From NCBI GenBank assembly GCA_021816565.1, contig JAKAXN010000034.1:1-21313 (forward strand): DNA of 21,313 bases, in the 5' to 3' direction. The position numbers and the translations under genes are program-made. Positions 14,215-21,302 of this stretch are shown in pieces. The number at the start of each line of letters is the position of its first letter. Position 1 is the stretch's first letter. Source of the DNA: Actinomycetes bacterium (lineage in GTDB: Bacteria; Actinomycetota; Acidimicrobiia; Acidimicrobiales; Palsa-688). The notes under the pieces were generated by a model. The model ran no database searches. It had not been told where the DNA came from and saw nothing but the letters and a program-made list of their open reading frames with translations.

Positions 14215-15753
14215 TTGCCGGCACGACCGATCCGCAAACTGAACGCGGCCCTCGACGAGAGGGTCGGCAGCCAGAAGTTCCTGCAGCAGGCCCTGGACCA
14301 CATCTTCCCCGACAACTGGTCCTTCATGCTCGGCGAGGTGGCCGTCTACTGCTTCTTGATCCTGGTGGTCACCGGGGTGTGGCTGGCGTTCTTCTTCGAC
14401 CCGAGCGACACCACGGTGGTCTACCAGGGCTCGTACATGCGCCTGCACGGCGTGTCGATGAACTCCGCCTACGAGTCGGTCCTGCACATCAGCCTCGACG
14501 TGCGGGCCGGCAACCTGATCCGCCAGGTGCACCACTGGACCGCCGACCTGTTCGTCGCCACCCTGGTCTGCCACCTGTGCCGCATCTTCTTCACCGGCGC
14601 CTTCCGCAAGCCCCGGGAGATCAACTGGATGATCGGCGTCACCCTCCTGGTGCTGGCCATCTTCAACGGCTTCAGCGGGTACTCCCTGCCCGGGGACCTC
14701 ATGTCCGGCCTCGGTCTGCGCATCGGCTACTCCATCGCCGAGTCCATACCGCTGCTCGGGGCGTGGCCGGCGTACCTGTTCTTCGGCGGGCAGTTCCCGT
14801 CCAATCAGCTCGAGCACCGGCTGTACCTGATGCACGTGTTCGTGGTGCCGCTGCTCATCTTCGCCCTCCTCGGCGTGCACCTGGCGCTGATCTGGCGTCA
14901 GAAGCACACCCAGTTCCCCGGCCCGGGCCGTACCGAGAAGCGTCTGGTCGGCTCCCAGCTGTGGCCCACCTACGCCTTCCGGTCGATCGCCCTCATGTGC
15001 GTGGTGACCGCGGTCGTGTTCATCCTGGGCGGCCTGGTGCAGATCAACCCCATCTGGGAGTACGGCCCCTACCACCCGTACCTGGCCAGCTCCTTCGCCC
15101 AGCCCGACTGGTACACCGGGTGGATGGAGGGGTCGCTGCGGCTGTTCCCCCCGTGGCGGCTGCACATCTTCGGCTGGACGGTGTCGGAGCTGTTCTGGTC
15201 CGGGGTGGTCATACCGGGCGGGACGTTCGCGGTCATGGCCATGTACCCCTTCATCGAGCGCTGGTGGACCGGGGACCGGCTCCACCACAACCTGCTGGAC
15301 CGGCCCCGGGACCGGCCCGGCCGCACCGCCGTGGGCGTGGCCATCCTCACCGCCTACGCGGTGCTCACCGTGGGCGGCGGCCAGGACGTGTTCGGCTTCT
15401 ACATGGATCTGCAGCAGGTGCCGTTCACCTACGCCATGCGGGCCCTCGTCCTCGGGCTGCCGCCCATCACCGGCTTCATCGCCTGGCGGATCTGCCGGGA
15501 CCTGCGGGGGGTGCCCGCCGAGCCGTCCGAGGCGCCCCAGGGACCGGCCGAGTCGGCCATCCCCGACCCGGAGCAGTACATGCCGGAGCGGGCCAGGTGG
15601 CAGGGCCCCGACGGTTCGCGCGAGCCGGCGGTGGCGGCGGCCGGATCCGGGGCCGGACCCCACGGAGATCCGGCCCCCACCGGGGTGGGCGCCGCCCTCG
15701 GCTGGGTGGCCACCCGGCTCAGCCGGGGCAGCTCCGACGGGGAGGGCCGGTGA
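14215..15753 (+). CDS. qcrB: Cytochrome b subunit of the bcc complex
   Basis: The 512-residue protein has a multi-helix cytochrome b core. Heme b ligand histidines are probably H106 and H120 (QVHHW, VCHL) and H207 and H222 (MHVF, GVHL), with 14- and 15-residue spacings. The quinol-oxidation motif is PDWY at 297-300, as in actinobacteria, instead of PEWY. A hydrophilic Pro/Ala/Gly-rich tail of about 80 residues follows the last helix. The TTG start is 4 nt after the qcrA stop; GGAGG overlaps the end of qcrA about 9 nt upstream. The stop overlaps the next GTG. Confidence 0.94.
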   Translation: MPARPIRKLNAALDERVGSQKFLQQALDHIFPDNWSFMLGEVAVYCFLILVVTGVWLAFFFDPSDTTVVYQGSYMRLHGVSMNSAYESVLHISLDVRAGNLIRQVHHWTADLFVATLVCHLCRIFFTGAFRKPREINWMIGVTLLVLAIFNGFSGYSLPGDLMSGLGLRIGYSIAESIPLLGAWPAYLFFGGQFPSNQLEHRLYLMHVFVVPLLIFALLGVHLALIWRQKHTQFPGPGRTEKRLVGSQLWPTYAFRSIALMCVVTAVVFILGGLVQINPIWEYGPYHPYLASSFAQPDWYTGWMEGSLRLFPPWRLHIFGWTVSELFWSGVVIPGGTFAVMAMYPFIERWWTGDRLHHNLLDRPRDRPGRTAVGVAILTAYAVLTVGGGQDVFGFYMDLQQVPFTYAMRALVLGLPPITGFIAWRICRDLRGVPAEPSEAPQGPAESAIPDPEQYMPERARWQGPDGSREPAVAAAGSGAGPHGDPAPTGVGAALGWVATRLSRGSSDGEGR

Positions 15754-16139
15754 GGGCCCGGGCCCTGACCGGTCTGGCCGCCGCCGGGGCTGCGGTGCTG
15801 GTGGCCGGCGGCTGCTCGTCGGGTTACGGCCTGGCCCAGGCCGGCCCCTCCGCCAGCCCGGTTTCGACCGCGGCCCGCCAGAACCTGGCCGGGCGGATCC
15901 ACTTCATGATGCTGGAGTCCGGCATCCCCCTCCAGAACGGCCACGTCGGCTGCACCCCGAACGGCGATTCCCGTTCCGTCACCTGCTACGGGGAGACCGC
16001 CACCGTTCCGGTCACCGAGGTGAAGGGCCAGTTCACCGCGTCGTCGGCCACCGCCGGGCCCGGAGGCTGCCCCGGCACCTTGAAGGTGACCTACGGCCGG
16101 ACGTTGGTCAACTCCATCCGCTACGACCCGTGCCGCTGA
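15750..16139 (+). CDS. Small putative lipoprotein within the respiratory operon
   Basis: The 129-residue protein has an N-terminal export signal ending at VAGGC with C22 as the likely lipidated residue, although the -3 position is Ala rather than Leu. The mature part is small and has four more cysteines (C68, C79, C107, C128), which could form two disulfides outside the membrane. No family was recognised. The GTG start overlaps the qcrB stop (GTGA), and the 3' end overlaps the following gene by 10 nt. Its place between qcrB and other membrane genes suggests an accessory role for the bcc-oxidase assembly, which is inference. Confidence 0.75.
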   Translation: MRARALTGLAAAGAAVLVAGGCSSGYGLAQAGPSASPVSTAARQNLAGRIHFMMLESGIPLQNGHVGCTPNGDSRSVTCYGETATVPVTEVKGQFTASSATAGPGGCPGTLKVTYGRTLVNSIRYDPCR

Positions 16140-16606
16140 CCGCCGTAGCCGCCGAGTTCCACCGACCGCCCCGCCGGGAGCGGGCCGGGCGGATCCGCTG
16201 GCTGTGCGGTCGGTCGCTGCTGCTGCACCTGACGCTGGTGGTCACCGTGCCGGTGTGCCTGCTGGCCGGCTGGTGGCAGGTCCAGCGGGCCCTCGGTGGC
16301 AACACCCTCAGCTTCGTCTACGTGTTCGAGTGGCCGGCTTTCGCCGGGGTGGCGGTGTGGGCCTGGTGGGCCCTGCTGACCGCCCCCACCCGTACCCCTC
16401 CCGGCCCGCAGGCCGCCCCGGCCGCCGGCCCGGAGTCCCCGACCCGGGCCCGCCAGCGCCTGCTGGAGGCCCGTACCCGCCCCCTGCGCTGGGAGGCCGG
16501 CGGCGAGAGCCCCGGCCTGCGGGCGTACAACGCCTACCTGGCGGAGATCAATGCCCGGCCGCGGCGCGGCCGGCTGCCCCGCCGCCCGAGAGGAGCCCGT
16601 CGATGA
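16130..16606 (+). CDS. Two-helix membrane protein, conserved-looking, unknown function
   Basis: The 158-residue protein has a basic N-terminus and two hydrophobic helices (about 28-48 and 63-83) joined by an aromatic-rich loop (GWWQVQRALGGNTLSFVYVFEWP). A hydrophilic, Arg/Pro-rich cytoplasmic tail follows. The loop and the EWPAFAG segment resemble hypothetical membrane proteins seen elsewhere in actinobacteria, but no function is known to me. The GTG start overlaps the lipoprotein gene and the stop overlaps the hemerythrin ATG (ATGA), so it is translated as part of the operon. A respiratory-complex accessory role is possible. Confidence 0.75.
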   Translation: MPLTAVAAEFHRPPRRERAGRIRWLCGRSLLLHLTLVVTVPVCLLAGWWQVQRALGGNTLSFVYVFEWPAFAGVAVWAWWALLTAPTRTPPGPQAAPAAGPESPTRARQRLLEARTRPLRWEAGGESPGLRAYNAYLAEINARPRRGRLPRRPRGARR

Positions 16607-17151
16607 TCGACCTGGTGGAAGCGGTGCGGGCCGAGCACCGTCGGGTGCTGGAGGTGGCCGACGAGGTGCTGGCCCGCTGCGGGGAGGGCCCCGACGGCGA
16701 GCGGGCCGCGGCGAAGCCGATCCGCCTGCTGGTGGCTCTCGAGTCCCGCCACGAGGCCGCCGAGGCCATGTTCCTGTGGCCGGTCGTGCGCGACGCCATG
16801 CCGGAGTACGCCGCCCTGCGCGAGACGGCCCAGCGCCAGGAGCGCCAGGCCAAGCGGGACCTGCACCGGCTGCGCAAGCTCGCCGGCCAGCCCGGGTCGG
16901 CGGACCTGGCCGCCCGGGTGGTGCGGGCGATCGTGGGCCACGTCGGCCTGGAGGAGAGCCAGATCCTCACGTCCCTGGCGTCGACGCTCAGCCCCGACGA
17001 CTCGGTGCGCATCGGGGCCATGTACCGCCGGGCGTCGCGCTCCGCCCCGACCCGGCCCCATCCCCGGGTGCCGGCCATCCCGGGGTTGCTGTCGGTGATG
17101 GCCCCCGTGGCGTCGCGGGCCGACCGGGTGCGGGACCTGCTCGACCGCTAG
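16603..17151 (+). CDS. Hemerythrin-like HHE-domain protein
   Basis: The 182-residue protein is predicted to be helical, with metal-ligand-like residues H12 (AEHRRVL), H50/E54 (RHEAAE) and H113/E117 (GHVGLEE). This matches the HHE pattern of hemerythrin-like four-helix bundles with a di-iron site. H88 might fill another position. The C-terminal 40 residues are an Arg/Pro-rich tail. Such proteins bind O2, NO or peroxide or serve as iron stores. Placed last in a terminal-oxidase operon, oxygen or NO sensing or buffering is plausible but unproved. The ATG overlaps the preceding stop, and the TAG stop overlaps the convergent ctaG stop in a CTAG. Confidence 0.82.
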   Translation: MIDLVEAVRAEHRRVLEVADEVLARCGEGPDGERAAAKPIRLLVALESRHEAAEAMFLWPVVRDAMPEYAALRETAQRQERQAKRDLHRLRKLAGQPGSADLAARVVRAIVGHVGLEESQILTSLASTLSPDDSVRIGAMYRRASRSAPTRPHPRVPAIPGLLSVMAPVASRADRVRDLLDR

Positions 17152-18044
17152 CCGGTGGGGGCCCGGCCGCCGGCCGGCGGGCTGTCCACCCACCACGGCA
17201 CGGTCCACTCCGCGGTGGGGGCCTTGGCCGCCTCCCGGCTCTCCTCGCGCATGGCGTAGGCGAACCACTGCAGGGCGACGGCGCACAGCCAGACGCTGCA
17301 CGCCCCGGTGGCCGCCACCAGCAGCAGTTCGCCGGCGGTGTGGGTGTCGGAGAGGGTGTTGATGACGTCGATCGGGGTGGACTGGTACCTCATCCAGGCG
17401 CCCGGCAGCGCTTCGAGCGGCATGGAGGTGAGCAGGAGCAGCATCCGGGCCGTGTGCGACAGTCGGTGGCGCGACGCGTCGGGGGCCACCAGCGGGGCCC
17501 AGTAGACCAGGCCGGCCACCACCAGCAGGACGTGGCTGGCGTCGTGCACCGGCTGGTGGGCGACCAGGTAGCCGTAGACCGGGCGGTCCACCAGCATGGA
17601 CCACATGGTCCCGAAGTACACGACCGCACCCACCAGGGGATGGGTCGCCACGGTCACGGCCCGGTGGCCGAGCAGCCGGGTGATGCGGACCTGGGCCGTC
17701 CGGCCGGCCGCCTGGGCGGCCAGGGGCAGGGGCCGGCCCAGGGCCAGGAGGGGTGGGGCGACCATCATGAGCAGCACGTGCTGTACCACGTGCAGGGTGA
17801 CGCTGCTGTCGTCGTAGACGGCCAGACCGGATCCGACCGCCACCCATATGGAGGCCAGGCCGGCCAGGAACGCCGCGGTGTGGCGGGCCGGCCATCTCCG
17901 TCCCCGGCCGGCCAACCTCCGCCCGCCGGCCAGGTAGGCGGCGCCGGAGGCGACCAGGACGGCTGTGGCCACCAGGTCCGGGATCCCGGTCCGGACCCCG
18001 GTCAGCAGCACCGACCAACGCACTCCGGGCAGCACAGGTTCCAT
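17148..18044 (-). CDS. ctaG: CtaG-type cytochrome c oxidase assembly factor (Caa3_CtaG family)
   Basis: The 298-residue membrane protein has about seven hydrophobic helices and the conserved histidine motifs of the Caa3_CtaG family. These are HVVQHVLLMMVAPPLLALG (H85, H89) and a VHDASHVLLVVAGLVYW segment (H167, H171). Family members are needed for caa3/aa3 oxidase formation, probably in copper delivery to CuB or CuA. It is unrelated to the Cox11 proteins also called CtaG. It converges with the respiratory operon, sharing a CTAG at the stops, so it has its own promoter in the 95-bp gap shared with the MarR gene. The ATG lacks a strong ribosome site. Confidence 0.88.
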   Translation of the reverse strand: MEPVLPGVRWSVLLTGVRTGIPDLVATAVLVASGAAYLAGGRRLAGRGRRWPARHTAAFLAGLASIWVAVGSGLAVYDDSSVTLHVVQHVLLMMVAPPLLALGRPLPLAAQAAGRTAQVRITRLLGHRAVTVATHPLVGAVVYFGTMWSMLVDRPVYGYLVAHQPVHDASHVLLVVAGLVYWAPLVAPDASRHRLSHTARMLLLLTSMPLEALPGAWMRYQSTPIDVINTLSDTHTAGELLLVAATGACSVWLCAVALQWFAYAMREESREAAKAPTAEWTVPWWVDSPPAGGRAPTG

Positions 18045-18127
18045 TTACCCGCTGGTCCGTCTCCGACCCAATGGCGCGCTCCGCCAAACTTTGGCTGGGA
18101 CAAAAGATGCTGTGTGCAACGATCGAC

Positions 18128-18133
18128 TAGACT
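18128..18133 (+). promoter_or_regulatory. Candidate -10 box (TAGACT) of a leaderless MarR-ClC transcript
   Basis: TAGACT fits TANNNT and ends 6 nt before the GTG at 18140, which has no Shine-Dalgarno sequence. Position and spacing fit a leaderless start. Confidence 0.5.
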
Positions 18134-18139
18134 CCGGCT

Positions 18140-18652
18140 GTGCCCCCCACCTCCACCGCCGCATCCGGCGCCCCCCCGTCCCCCCCCGCCCCGGCCGAGC
18201 GCGAGCTGGTCGACGCCGTGCTGTCCGCCAGCCGGGCCCTGGTAGCCGTGGCCGCCCGGTCCCTGGCCGCCTGCGAGAGCGAGATCACCCTGCCCCAGTA
18301 CCGGGCCCTGGTCGTGCTGAGCGCCCGCGGCGCTCAGCGCGTCGCCGACCTGGCCGAGGCCCTCGGGGTCCTGCCCTCCACCGCCACCCGCATGTGCGAC
18401 CGCCTGGCCGCCAAGGGCCTCCTGCGCCGGGCCCGCTCCACCCAGGACCGCCGCATAGTCAAGGTGGCGGTCACCGACGACGGCCGGCGCCTGGTGGACC
18501 AGGTGAGCCAGGCCCGGCGCCGGGAGCTGCAGGACATCCTGGGCCAGTTACCCGCCGCCGGCCGGGAGGCCCTGGTGGAGGCCCTGCGGGCGTTCAGCAC
18601 CGCCGCCGGGGAGGTCCCCGAAGAGGACTGGGCCCTCGGGTGGGGCCAGTGA
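18140..18652 (+). CDS. MarR-family transcriptional regulator
   Basis: The 170-residue protein has the MarR winged-helix core. Helices around residues 47-62 (LPQYRALVVLSARG) and 67-92 (VADLAEALGVLPSTATRMCDRL) are followed by a wing with the conserved basic DRR turn (TQDRRIVKVAVTDDG, residues 101-115). Dimerisation helices lie at both ends, after a Pro/Ala-rich N-terminus. MarR proteins usually repress neighbouring genes and respond to small ligands or oxidants. It is divergent from ctaG (95-bp gap) and overlaps the ClC gene (GTGA), so either or both are probable targets. Confidence 0.9.
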   Translation: MPPTSTAASGAPPSPPAPAERELVDAVLSASRALVAVAARSLAACESEITLPQYRALVVLSARGAQRVADLAEALGVLPSTATRMCDRLAAKGLLRRARSTQDRRIVKVAVTDDGRRLVDQVSQARRRELQDILGQLPAAGREALVEALRAFSTAAGEVPEEDWALGWGQ

Positions 18653-20892
18653 GCGGCGGCCCCAACGGGCCGGCCCGCCGCCCCGCCGGCCCCACCGGTC
18701 CGGCCCGCCGCCCCGCCGAGAGCCGGGTCGCGCCCATCGGCGGCACCATCGTCGCCGAGGGCCGCTCGCAGCCGGTGACCCTGGGAGCCCGCCGGTTCGC
18801 CAACCGGCTGCTGTCGGGGCTGCGCCGGGCCGGTTACGTCCGCAAGTGGCTGGTGCTCGGCACGCTCATCGGCATCGTCGCCGGCCTGGGGGCGGTGGTC
18901 TTCTACGAGGGCCTCTCGGCAGCCACCCACTACCTGCTCGGCTCCATCGGCGGCTACACCCCGGCCGGCACCGCCGGGGAGGGAGGCGCCCGGGCGGCCA
19001 GCGGCTTCAGCCGGCCGTGGGCCATCCCGCTGGTGGTGGCGGGCGGCGGCCTGCTGGCCGGCATCCTGGTGTTCACCCTGGCCCCCGAGGCGGAGGGCCA
19101 CGGCACCGACGCCGCCATCAAGGCCGTCCACACCAACCCCAAGGGCATCCGGCCCCGATCAATCGGGGTGAAGCTTGTGGCCTCCATGCTCACCATCGGC
19201 TCGGGCGGCTCGGGCGGCCGTGAAGGTCCCACCGCCCAGATCTCGGCCGGGTTCGGATCGGTCCTGGCCCGGGTGATGAACCTGACGCCAGCCGACTCGC
19301 GCATATGCGTGTCGGCGGGTATCGCCTCGGGCATCGGCGCCATCTTCCGGGCCCCGCTCGGCGGGGCGCTGCTCGGCGTCGAGCTCCTCTACAAGGAGGA
19401 CGTGGAGATCGAGGCCCTCATCCCCTCGGTGGTGGCCACGGCCGTGGCCTACGGGATCTTCGCCGCCATCACCGGCGGCTTCAACCCGATCTTCGGGGTC
19501 CACGTGGCGGTGGGCGTGTTCCACCTGTGGCAGTTCCTGCTCTTCGCCCTGCTCGGCCTGGTCTGCGGGGGCTGGGGCCGCCTGTACTCCTCCACGTTCT
19601 ACGGCCTGACCGCCTGGTTCCGGAAGTGGCCGCTGCCCCGGGCCGTCAGGCCGGCCATCGCCGGTCTGGCCGTCGGGCTCATCGGCCTGGAGATCCCCGG
19701 GGTGCTCGGCACGGGCTACGGCCAGGTGCAGTCCGAGCTGGACCTGCACCGCCTCACGGCCCTGCCCCTGTGGATCGTCCTGGTGCTGCCGGCGGCCAAG
19801 ATCCTGGCCACCAGCCTCAGCATCGGCTCGGGCGGATCCGGAGGTATCTTCGGCCCCGGCCTGGTGGTCGGGGCGGCCGCCGGGGCCGGGCTGTGGAAGC
19901 TGTTCGACCTGGCCGGTATCGCCCCCCACGACTCCACCGCGTTCGTGATCATCGGGATGATGGCCGGCTTCGGGGCCATCGCCCACGCCCCGCTGGCCGT
20001 CACCATCATGGTCGCGGAGATGACCGGCAACCTGGCCCTCCTGGCCCCGGCCATGGTGGCGGTGGCGGTGGCCACCGCGGTGGTGGGGGAGCAGAGCATC
20101 TACGAGTCGCAGCTGCGGCGCCGCAGCGACTCGGTGGCCCACCGCCTGTCGTCGGGGCTGCCGGCCTCGGAGTCGGTGCCCATCTCCTCGGTCATGGCCG
20201 AGCCCACCCTGGTGCTGCTCAACACCACGCCGGCTGCCGAGGCCCTGGGCCTCCTGCAGGGGGCTCAGCTCCCCGGGGCGCCGGTCACCACCGCCGACGG
20301 GGCGTTCATCGGTTCGGTTCAGACGCCCCTCCTGGAGGAGCAGGTGGCCCGCGGTCATACCGGGCCGGTCGGCCGCATGGCCGACGTGGAGGCCATGACC
20401 GTCCCGGCCGAGGTCGGCCTCGACGCCGCGGTGCAGGCCCTGCCGTCCTCCAAGGGCGGGTGGGTGCCGGTCCTCGACAATGACATGAGCGTGGTCGGCA
20501 TCGTCTCCAACCGGGAGCTGGTCCGGGGCTGGCAGCTGGCTCTCAGCCAGTCGGCTTCCCGCCTGGCCGGGGCCATCGACACCACCGGTATGGCCTCCGC
20601 CACCGTGGAGGCCCGGTCGCCCGCGGCGGCGACCGTCATCCGGAAGCTGCCCCTGCCCGTCGGGACGGTGATCGTCTCCGTCACCCGGGGTGACACCCTG
20701 ATCGCCCCGGACGGCAACCTGGAGATGGAGCCCGGCGACATCGTCACCCTGGTCACCCGGGCCGAGGACCGCCGGCGGGTGATGGACCTGTTCCGGGCCC
20801 CGGGCTCCGACCCCGTGGGCGGCGCCGCCGCCCCGGCGGACGCCGCCGGCGACGGGGGGCGGCCGCCGCTGGCCACGGGCAACTCCCACTGA
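18649..20892 (+). CDS. ClC-family chloride channel/transporter with CBS-like and TrkA-C-like domains
   Basis: The 747-residue protein has a ClC membrane core (about 65-485). The anion-filter motifs are GSGGSGGREGPTAQ with gating glutamate E192, and GSGGSGGIFGPGL. APLGGALLGVELL matches the region holding the ClC-ec1 proton glutamate, but Leu246 occupies the E203 position by eye, so channel-like behaviour is possible. Weak CBS-like repeats follow (about 510-630), then a TrkA-C-like domain (about 640-715), suggesting nucleotide or ion control. The N-terminus has a 10-residue duplication (GPARRPA repeats). The GTG start overlaps the MarR stop as GTGA; a longer in-frame extension upstream lies in the MarR gene and is rejected. 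Confidence 0.9.
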   Translation: MSGGPNGPARRPAGPTGPARRPAESRVAPIGGTIVAEGRSQPVTLGARRFANRLLSGLRRAGYVRKWLVLGTLIGIVAGLGAVVFYEGLSAATHYLLGSIGGYTPAGTAGEGGARAASGFSRPWAIPLVVAGGGLLAGILVFTLAPEAEGHGTDAAIKAVHTNPKGIRPRSIGVKLVASMLTIGSGGSGGREGPTAQISAGFGSVLARVMNLTPADSRICVSAGIASGIGAIFRAPLGGALLGVELLYKEDVEIEALIPSVVATAVAYGIFAAITGGFNPIFGVHVAVGVFHLWQFLLFALLGLVCGGWGRLYSSTFYGLTAWFRKWPLPRAVRPAIAGLAVGLIGLEIPGVLGTGYGQVQSELDLHRLTALPLWIVLVLPAAKILATSLSIGSGGSGGIFGPGLVVGAAAGAGLWKLFDLAGIAPHDSTAFVIIGMMAGFGAIAHAPLAVTIMVAEMTGNLALLAPAMVAVAVATAVVGEQSIYESQLRRRSDSVAHRLSSGLPASESVPISSVMAEPTLVLLNTTPAAEALGLLQGAQLPGAPVTTADGAFIGSVQTPLLEEQVARGHTGPVGRMADVEAMTVPAEVGLDAAVQALPSSKGGWVPVLDNDMSVVGIVSNRELVRGWQLALSQSASRLAGAIDTTGMASATVEARSPAAATVIRKLPLPVGTVIVSVTRGDTLIAPDGNLEMEPGDIVTLVTRAEDRRRVMDLFRAPGSDPVGGAAAPADAAGDGGRPPLATGNSH
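18658..18717 (+). repeat. Two tandem copies of a 30-bp direct repeat in the ClC N-terminus
   Basis: The copies are 18658-18687 and 18688-18717. They differ at two bases (AAC/ACC and GGG/GGT). The unit keeps frame and encodes a repeated decapeptide ending GPARRPA in the cytoplasmic N-terminus. Confidence 0.85.
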
Positions 20893-20897
20893 GCCAC

Positions 20898-20935
20898 CTG
20901 GGGGCCCGGCCGACCGGAGCCGGCCGGGCCCCCAG
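20898..20935. terminator. Strong hairpin terminator between convergent genes
   Basis: A perfect 15-bp stem (20898-20912 with 20921-20935) encloses the 8-nt loop ACCGGAGC. It starts 6 nt after the ClC stop and is followed by CTTTCCC. The opposite-strand gene ends at 20958, so the hairpin may serve both directions. Confidence 0.85.
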
Positions 20936-20957
20936 CTTTCCCGCCCGGCGGCAGGTC

Positions 20958-21191
20958 TCAGCCGCGCCCCGGGCGGCGGTGCACCACGTGGGCCAGGCGC
21001 ACGGTGGCCCGACCCGGGCAGTCCGTGGGGTGCAGCCGGCCCTCGTGGACCAGCCCGTGGTGGCCGCAGTGGGGGCAGCGCTCGTAGCGGGAGTCGGTTA
21101 CCACGCCGAGTCCTCCCACCGTGGCCGCGTAGGCGGTGAACGCCATCAATCCGGCCACGACCAGCGCCCCGATCACCCAGAGAAACACCAT
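20958..21191 (-). CDS. Small membrane protein with zinc-ribbon-like tail
   Basis: The 77-residue protein begins with a transmembrane segment (about 2-30, with a Gly/Ala-rich end). A short tail follows containing CPHCGHHG (C39, C42, H44, H45) and H54/C58, which could bind a metal ion such as zinc. No family was recognised. The ATG at 21191 is chosen because AGGAGG lies 5 nt upstream; longer in-frame forms add a non-conserved-looking stretch. It diverges from a gene starting at 21303 and ends next to the ClC terminator. Confidence 0.7.
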   Translation of the reverse strand: MVFLWVIGALVVAGLMAFTAYAATVGGLGVVTDSRYERCPHCGHHGLVHEGRLHPTDCPGRATVRLAHVVHRRPGRG

Positions 21192-21231
21192 GACGGCCTC
21201 CTGTCTCCCGGGGGTCCCCCTCCCCGGGTCT

Positions 21232-21279
21232 GCGTACGTGTACACATATAGGTTACCACCGTTTCGGGTACGAGTACGC
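21232..21279. promoter_or_regulatory. Inverted repeat with GTAC-rich arms, candidate operator in a divergent promoter
   Basis: Arms GCGTACGTGTAC (21232-21243) and GTACGAGTACGC (21268-21279) are inverted with two mismatches. They flank 24 bp holding minus-strand -10-like boxes (TAACCT, the reverse of 21250-21255, and TATATG). The right arm lies near the expected -35 area of the gene at 21303. A regulator bound here could control both genes. Confidence 0.45.
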
Positions 21280-21290
21280 ATTTTGTTTCC

Positions 21291-21296
21291 TAGTAT
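21291..21296 (+). promoter_or_regulatory. Candidate -10 box (TAGTAT) for the gene at the right edge
   Basis: TAGTAT fits TANNNT and ends 6 nt before the ATG at 21303, the same leaderless geometry as upstream genes. Confidence 0.5.
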
Positions 21297-21302
21297 GGGC
21301 CC

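Noticed and set aside
17965..18648. Upstream extension of the ClC frame
   Set aside because: It overlaps the well-supported MarR gene in another frame and adds only Arg/Pro/Gly sequence; the GTGA overlap at 18649 is the natural start.
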